Positions 59,028 to 64,000 of a stretch of DNA of 64,000 bases are shown here, one piece after another. The DNA is taken from the NCBI RefSeq assembly GCF_000013985.1, contig NC_008048.1, forward strand, positions 868,001-932,000, read 5' to 3'. The translations under genes were made by a program, and so were the position numbers. The notes below the pieces were generated by a model. That model was not told the origin of the DNA, did not search any database, and saw nothing but the letters and a program-made list of their open reading frames with translations. This DNA is from Sphingopyxis alaskensis RB2256 (GTDB taxonomy: Bacteria > Pseudomonadota > Alphaproteobacteria > Sphingomonadales > Sphingomonadaceae). Position 1 is the first letter of the stretch. The number at the start of each line of letters is the position of its first letter.

Positions 59028-60545
59028 ATGGGCACGTCGATTCATAATGTGGTGATCGTGGGAGGAGGAACGGCAGGCTGGCTCTCGGCATGCGTCCTGG
59101 CGGCGCGCCGTCCTGACCTGTCGATCATATTGATCGAAGCTCCCGGCATCGCCACCATTGGCGTCGGCGAAGGCACCTGGCCGACGATGCGGGAAACGCT
59201 GGCGACCATCGGCATCGAGGAAACCGAGTTTCTGCGCGAGTGCGATGCTTCGTTCAAGCAGGGATCGCTATTTGTCGGATGGGTGACCGGCGCGCCGGAG
59301 GACCGGTATCTTCATCCCTTTTCCGCGCCGCCGCCGATTGACATGCGCGACGTGTTGGCGGCCTGGCGCGCGGACGAAAATGCCAGATCCTTTGCCGCCG
59401 CGGTAACGCCGCAGGCCGCGATCTGCGAGCGCGACCTTGCTCCGCGACACCCTGCGATGCCGGATTATGCGGGAACGCTAAACTACGCTTATCATCTTGA
59501 CGCGGGCAAGTTTGCCCAGCTTCTGGCGCGTCATGCCACAGAAAGGCTCGGCGTGACGCATGTCGCTGCAGAGGTCACCGGAATTATCGCCGACGGCGAT
59601 GGTGACATTGCAGCGCTTGCGCTGCACGATGGCACGGCAATCGGGGGCGAGCTGTTCATCGACTGCAGCGGGCAGGCCGCCCTTCTGATCGGCGGGCATC
59701 ATGGCGTCGAATGGATCGACCGCTCCGACGTTTCCTTCAACGACCGCGCCCTTGCCGTGCAGGTGCCGACGCAGGCGGAAAGCGCCATCGCCTCGCAGAC
59801 CATCGGGACAGCCCATCGGGCCGGCTGGATCTGGGACATCGCCCTGCCCACGCGGCGGGGGATCGGTTGCGTCTATGCTGCGCGTTTCATGTCGGAGGCC
59901 GAGGCCGATACGGTGTTGCGCAACTACATCGCGGCGCACATGCCGGAGGCCGACGCTGGCAACCTGACACCGCGCGCCTTGTCGTTCCGGACAGGTTATC
60001 GCGCGCGGTTTTGGCAGAAGAATTGCGTTGCCATCGGACTGTCTGCCGGGTTCATCGAACCGCTTGAAGCCTCGGCAATCGTCATGATCGAACTGTCGGT
60101 GCGCGCGCTTGCTGACAATTTTCCTGCCAGTCGCGCGATAATGGATATTCATGCTCAGCGCTTCAACACGCTGTTCCGCTACCGCTGGGAGCGCATCGTC
60201 GACTTCCTCAAGCTTCATTATGCGCTCAGCCAGCGCCAGGAACCCTATTGGAAAGCGCATCGTGATCCTGCGACGATTCCCTCGCGGCTCGCCGAGCAAC
60301 TCGCTCTTTGGCGCGATCAGCCTCCGTCAGCATGGGACTTTCCACAGGTCGACGAAGTTTTCTCGGCCGCGAGCCAGCAATATGTGTTGTATGGGATGCG
60401 ACCCGGCGAAACGGTGTCGCTGAGCCGACCCCGATCAGAGGCATGCGTCCGACTGGCCGAAATATCCGAACGCGCACGCGCCCTGGTGGCCGCGCTGCCC
60501 GAGAACCGCGCCTATTTTTCCGCACTTCGGGCGCACGCCGCCTAG
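59028..60545 (+). CDS. Tryptophan-halogenase-like flavoprotein
   Basis: A 505-residue flavin-dependent halogenase homologue. FAD loop [20 protein letters not shown]; Lys at about residue 77 in DASFKQGS aligns with the catalytic Lys79 of Prn[14 protein letters not shown] carries the conserved Glu. The halogenase signature WxWxIP is only partly kept (GWIWDIALP). In alphaproteobacteria these genes recur next to TonB receptors and SapC, with unknown function; true halogenation is not established. The start is ATG 59028, after a terminator. Confidence 0.87.
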   Translation: MGTSIHNVVIVGGGTAGWLSACVLAARRPDLSIILIEAPGIATIGVGEGTWPTMRETLATIGIEETEFLRECDASFKQGSLFVGWVTGAPEDRYLHPFSAPPPIDMRDVLAAWRADENARSFAAAVTPQAAICERDLAPRHPAMPDYAGTLNYAYHLDAGKFAQLLARHATERLGVTHVAAEVTGIIADGDGDIAALALHDGTAIGGELFIDCSGQAALLIGGHHGVEWIDRSDVSFNDRALAVQVPTQAESAIASQTIGTAHRAGWIWDIALPTRRGIGCVYAARFMSEAEADTVLRNYIAAHMPEADAGNLTPRALSFRTGYRARFWQKNCVAIGLSAGFIEPLEASAIVMIELSVRALADNFPASRAIMDIHAQRFNTLFRYRWERIVDFLKLHYALSQRQEPYWKAHRDPATIPSRLAEQLALWRDQPPSAWDFPQVDEVFSAASQQYVLYGMRPGETVSLSRPRSEACVRLAEISERARALVAALPENRAYFSALRAHAA

Positions 60546-60565
60546 CTACGAAAGACCTGCCGTCG

Positions 60566-61282
60566 ATGAGCAACCATCAAATCCTCGATCCGGCTGACCA
60601 CGCCGAACTGCGCATCCACATAGGTCCGGGTGCGGAATATGGCGACAAGGTCATGGCATGTTTGGCGGTCCCCAACGAATTTCGCCGGTTGGCGACCGAC
60701 TATCCCATAGTGTTCCACTATGATCAGGAGCATCGCAGCTTCTCCGCGCTCGCTCTGATGGGGTTTGAAAAGGACGAGAATCTGTTTCTCGACGGCAGGT
60801 CCTGGTCCGCTTCGGCCAAACCCATGGCACTGGCCATACAGCCATTTCTCATCGGTCGTTCGCGCGACGCCAGTTCGGCGGCTCAGGTTCATGTGGACCT
60901 CGATCATCCACGCATCGCCCGCGGTGTCGATGGCGTTCGGGTGTTCGACGACGCAGGCCGACCGACCCCCTATCTTGAGCAGATCATGTCCATGCTCGCC
61001 GAACTCGATGAAGGGCATAGAGCAAGCGGGGCGTTTTTTTCCGCGCTCGATCGTTACGACCTGCTCGAACCCTTTGCGCTCGACGTTCCCCGTGCGGGAG
61101 GCGGCGAGCACCGGCTGGTGGGCTATCATCTGATCAACGAGACCAAGCTGCGCGCGCTTGAGCCCGGCGCGATGAGCGAGCTTCATGCAGCCGGACATTT
61201 GCTGCCGCTGTTCATGGCGCTCGCTTCGCTGGGCAATCTTGGCAAGCTTGCGCGCCGCCGCGCTGCGAAGAACCATGGCTGA
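60566..61282 (+). CDS. SapC family protein
   Basis: A 238-residue protein of the SapC family, named from a Campylobacter S-layer locus. It has VPNEFRRLATDYPIVFHYD, SFSALALMGFEKDENLFLDG and ALAIQPFLIGR, with MALASLGNLGKLARRRAAK at the C-terminus. Function is unknown, but linkage to halogenase-like and cupin genes near TonB receptors is recurrent in alphaproteobacteria. It overlaps the cupin gene by 8 nt. Confidence 0.85.
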   Translation: MSNHQILDPADHAELRIHIGPGAEYGDKVMACLAVPNEFRRLATDYPIVFHYDQEHRSFSALALMGFEKDENLFLDGRSWSASAKPMALAIQPFLIGRSRDASSAAQVHVDLDHPRIARGVDGVRVFDDAGRPTPYLEQIMSMLAELDEGHRASGAFFSALDRYDLLEPFALDVPRAGGGEHRLVGYHLINETKLRALEPGAMSELHAAGHLLPLFMALASLGNLGKLARRRAAKNHG

Positions 61283-62300
61283 GAGTGCCGCTTTCCTCGA
61301 TGACCTCCCTCGGGTTGTCGAACGGGCCGTGGCGCCCGACGCGCTCGATGCGCAATTGTCGTACGCGCAAGAGCCTTTCATAATACGCGGTCTCGCGGCG
61401 CAATGGCCGCTGGTGGCCGCGGGCAAGGCCGGTGACGCCGCGGTGCGCGACTATCTGGTCGAACGGGCGCGGGCGCGCAGCTTTCCGGTCAACATTGGCG
61501 AGCCGGGGGGAGGCGACCGGCTTTTCTATAATGCGGCGATGGGTATGAATTTCCGCATGGCCCAGGGTCCGCTCGCCGAAATACTGGACGGAATCATAGC
61601 CAATGCCGACAAAGCCGACGCGCCGGTCATCTACCTCTCGTCGATCGACATGGGCGGCTATTTCGATGGACTGCGCGAGGAGAACCGGTTGCCGCTCGGC
61701 AATCGGGTTCCGATAGAAAGTATCTGGATAGGCGGGCGCACGCGCATCGCCGCGCACAATGATGTGCCGCACAATCTGGCAATCTGCGCGGTGGGACGGA
61801 GGCGCTTCACCATCTTTCCGCCCGAGGAGTTTGCCAATCTTTATCTGGGTCCGCTCGAAAATACGCCCGCCGGTCGCCCCGTCAGCATGGTCGATTTCCG
61901 CGCTCCTGATTTTGCCGCCCACCCCCGGTTTAGGGACGCTCTCGATCGCGCCCAGGTCGCCGATCTCGAACCGGGCGACGCCATTTTCGTGCCGTCGCTC
62001 TGGTGGCACCATGTCGAAGGCCGCGCGCCCTTGAATGCTCTGGTCAATTATTGGTGGAGCGATGTGCCCACTCATCTTGGAAAGCCCGAGGATGCGCTGT
62101 TCCACGCGATCCTTGCCCTGCGCGACCTGCCGGCCGGCGACAAGGCGCGTTGGCGCGCGCTGTTCGACCATTATGTTTTTGCGAACGGAGCCGAAGTGAC
62201 CGATCACCTGCCTGTCGACGCGCGCGGGATACTTGCGCCGCTTACGCCTGAAACTGCGGGACAAATCCGCGCGCGGCTCCTGCGGAGCCTGTCGCGATGA
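61275..62300 (+). CDS. Cupin-like / JmjC-related protein
   Basis: A 341-residue cupin-8-type protein. A probable iron site is the HND of RIAAHNDVPHNLAICAVGRRRFTIFPPE together with the distal His in SLWWHHVEGRAPLNALVNYWW. FIIRGLAAQWPLV near the N-terminus is typical of Fe(II)/2-oxoglutarate hydroxylases of the JmjC class. It may hydroxylate a protein or glycan-linked partner. The overlaps with SapC (8 nt) and the next halogenase-like gene (4 nt) show one operon. Confidence 0.83.
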   Translation: MAESAAFLDDLPRVVERAVAPDALDAQLSYAQEPFIIRGLAAQWPLVAAGKAGDAAVRDYLVERARARSFPVNIGEPGGGDRLFYNAAMGMNFRMAQGPLAEILDGIIANADKADAPVIYLSSIDMGGYFDGLREENRLPLGNRVPIESIWIGGRTRIAAHNDVPHNLAICAVGRRRFTIFPPEEFANLYLGPLENTPAGRPVSMVDFRAPDFAAHPRFRDALDRAQVADLEPGDAIFVPSLWWHHVEGRAPLNALVNYWWSDVPTHLGKPEDALFHAILALRDLPAGDKARWRALFDHYVFANGAEVTDHLPVDARGILAPLTPETAGQIRARLLRSLSR

Positions 62301-63808
62301 CGGGCATGGACAGCAGCACCGCCAGGCTGAAAATCGTCATCGCCGGCGGCGGCACCGCCGGCTGGATGGCGGCGGCGGCCTTGTCCGGCACCTTGGGCGC
62401 GGCAATCGATCTGACCCTGATCGAATCCGATGCCATTGGCACGATCGGCGTTGGAGAAAGCACGATCCCGCCGATCGTGCTGTTCAATCGATTGATGGGG
62501 ATCAATGAAGCCGCATTCATGCGCGCGACCCAGGCGACGTTCAAGCTGGGGATCCAGTTTGAAAACTGGAAGCATGTCGGCGAAAGCTATTTCCATTCTT
62601 TTGGCACCACGGGAAAGGATCACTGGTCGGCGGGGTTCCAGCATTTCTGGCTTCACGGCCTGACCTGCGGGCACAGCCGGAGTTATGACGATTACTGCCT
62701 GGAGCTGAAGGCTGCGCACGAGGGCAAGTTCGCGCATCTGCCCGACGATCGCATGAATTATGCCTATCAACTTGATTCGTCGCTTTACGCCGCCTTTTTG
62801 CGCGAGCGTGCGGAAGGCGACGGCACGAGGCGAATCGAGGGGCGGATCGCCGCCGTCGAACTCGACGGTGCAAGCGGCAATATCGCGGCGCTGATGCTCG
62901 ACGGCGAGCGGCGGATCGAAGGCGATCTTTTCATCGATTGTACCGGTTTTCGTGCGCTGCTGATCGAAGGCGCCCTGCACGCGGGGTTCGACGACTGGAC
63001 ACACTATCTTCCCTGCGATTCCGCGATTGCCGTGCAGACTGCAAGCGTCGCCCCGCCCGTGCCCTATACGCGGGCGATCGCGCACGATGCCGGATGGCAA
63101 TGGCGCATTCCGTTGCAGCACCGCCAGGGAAACGGGATCGTCTATTGCAGTCGTTACCTTGCCAAAGACGATGCGCTCGACCGGTTGCTCGGTTCCATCG
63201 AGGGTGATGTGCTGACCGAGCCGAACTTCATCGGCTATCGCACGGGAGCGCGGCGCAAACAGTGGTACCGAAACTGCGTGGCAGTCGGTCTGTCGGGCGG
63301 GTTCATGGAGCCGCTTGAATCGACCTCGATCCACCTCATCCAGCGGGCCGTGCTGCGTCTCATCCGTATGCTGCCTTCGGGGCCGGTCAGCGAGCGCGAC
63401 ATCGCCGAGTTCAACGATCAGCAATTTGCCGACATGGAACAGATCCGCGACTTTCTCATTCTCCATTACAAGGTGACCGAGCGGCGTGATTCACCCTTTT
63501 GGCGGCAGTGTGCGGCGATGCCGATCCCGGCGAGCCTTGAACAGAAAATCGAACTGTTTCGCGAGACGGGCCGGGTGTTCCGCAGAAATGAGGAGCTTTT
63601 TGTCGAAAACAGCTGGGTGCAGGTGATGATGGGCCAGGGCATCATGCCACAGCGCTATCATCCGATCGCGGCAAAGCTCCGTCCCGACGAACTCGAGGCA
63701 TTTCTGTCGATGCTGCGCGACGGCGTCGAGCGAACGGTTGCAAGCCTGCCTGCGCACGGGGCCTATATCGCCCGATATTGCGCGGTCGGCGGGCGGAACG
63801 ACGCATGA
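62297..63808 (+). CDS. Tryptophan-halogenase-like flavoprotein (WxWxIP intact)
   Basis: A 503-residue relative of flavin-dependent halogenases. FAD loop AGGGTAGW; TIGVGESTIPPI; Lys at about residue 83 in TFKLGIQFENW aligning with PrnA Lys79; GWQWRIPL matches the WxWxIP signature exactly; GLSGGFMEPLESTSI carries the conserved Glu. It is closer to classical halogenases than the copy at 59028. Overlaps its neighbours by 4 nt on both sides. Confidence 0.88.
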   Translation: MTGMDSSTARLKIVIAGGGTAGWMAAAALSGTLGAAIDLTLIESDAIGTIGVGESTIPPIVLFNRLMGINEAAFMRATQATFKLGIQFENWKHVGESYFHSFGTTGKDHWSAGFQHFWLHGLTCGHSRSYDDYCLELKAAHEGKFAHLPDDRMNYAYQLDSSLYAAFLRERAEGDGTRRIEGRIAAVELDGASGNIAALMLDGERRIEGDLFIDCTGFRALLIEGALHAGFDDWTHYLPCDSAIAVQTASVAPPVPYTRAIAHDAGWQWRIPLQHRQGNGIVYCSRYLAKDDALDRLLGSIEGDVLTEPNFIGYRTGARRKQWYRNCVAVGLSGGFMEPLESTSIHLIQRAVLRLIRMLPSGPVSERDIAEFNDQQFADMEQIRDFLILHYKVTERRDSPFWRQCAAMPIPASLEQKIELFRETGRVFRRNEELFVENSWVQVMMGQGIMPQRYHPIAAKLRPDELEAFLSMLRDGVERTVASLPAHGAYIARYCAVGGRNDA

Positions 63809-64000
63809 CGCCCGCGTTCGTGATCGCGCTCGTTCTTGAGGGCATGCACACGCCTGCCGCGGTGCCGGAACAGGACAATTGGACGCTGGTCTGGTCGGAC
63901 GAGTTCGATGGAGAAACGCTCGACCGGACGAAGTGGAGCTTCGATGTCGATTGCTGGGGCGGCGGGAATGACGAGCGGCAGTGCTATACCGACAGCGTGC
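63805..64000 (+). CDS. Glycoside hydrolase family 16 (start only; runs off window)
   Basis: The first 65 codons. A signal-peptide-like hydrophobic N-terminus leads into LVWSDEFDGETLDRTKWSF and GGGNDERQCYTDS, the recognisable beginning of GH16 laminarinase-type beta-glucanases. The catalytic ExDxxE region lies outside the window. The ATG overlaps the halogenase-like stop by 4 nt. It points to beta-1,3-glucan as the likely substrate of this module. Confidence 0.82.
   Translation, partial: MTPAFVIALVLEGMHTPAAVPEQDNWTLVWSDEFDGETLDRTKWSFDVDCWGGGNDERQCYTDSV

Overview
The window looks like the chromosome of a high-GC alphaproteobacterium, most probably a member of the Sphingomonadales (Sphingomonas, Sphingopyxis or Novosphingobium relatives). 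The evidence is two large TonB-dependent receptors, the SapC / cupin / tryptophan-halogenase-like cluster typical of that group, and very dense CoA-linked catabolic gene content. I see no rRNA, tRNA, CRISPR array, transposase or integrase. Nearly all of the window is coding, in tight runs with ATGA or TGATG start/stop overlaps.

Positions 1-53,700 hold one very large acyl-CoA catabolic region built from alternating divergent operons. Right-to-left: SMP-30 hydrolase, SnoaL-like protein, MarR, APH-like phosphotransferase and acyl-CoA dehydrogenase (1-4072). Left-to-right: three SDR-fold proteins, a GntR regulator and an acyl-CoA ligase (4154-8780). P450, aldehyde dehydrogenase and SDR opposite a TetR gene (8798-12913). 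Enoyl-CoA hydratase, SDR, hydratase and a heteromeric acyl-CoA dehydrogenase pair (12918-17405). A seven-gene SDR / ligase / DUF2889 operon (17494-23621). A TonB receptor plus MFS carrier (23742-27498). An amidohydrolase opposite a GntR gene and a hydrolase-flavin reductase fusion (27533-30711). A thiolase-fold protein, DUF35, double CoA-transferase, phosphotransferase and SDR (30775-36943). TetR opposite SDR, MFS, DUF35 and thiolase-fold protein (36966-41475). CoA-transferase, ALDH, P450 and amidohydrolase (41548-46878). DUF35 plus thiolase-fold protein (46982-48570). A leftward amidohydrolase, permuted CoA-transferase, permuted crotonase, ligase and small-protein operon (48574-53683), opposite another ligase (53799-55346).

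The parts fit together: uptake by TonB receptor and MFS carrier; oxidation by P450 and aldehyde dehydrogenase; CoA activation by four ligases and three CoA-transferases; alpha,beta-desaturation by acyl-CoA dehydrogenases; hydration by crotonases; and carbon-carbon cleavage by three separate DUF35/thiolase-fold pairs. The last resemble the Ltp2-ChsH2(DUF35) aldolases of steroid side-chain degradation. Twelve SDR-fold proteins are present. The substrate cannot be read from sequence, but a branched or polycyclic isoprenoid or steroid-like acid is the natural hypothesis.

The most notable non-coding signal is a palindrome, AGTTATATAACT and close variants, in the promoter regions of at least five of these operons, with two weaker copies. 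It implies a single coordinated regulon. A second inverted repeat, TTGAC-N5-GTCAA, occurs three times and probably marks targets of the TetR protein at 36966-37622.

Positions 55,955-64,000 are a different module: a TonB receptor, a tryptophan-halogenase-like flavoprotein, SapC, a cupin/JmjC-like protein, a second halogenase-like protein and the start of a family 16 glycoside hydrolase. It is preceded by a LacI-type operator and looks like a beta-glucan (laminarin-type) utilisation locus.
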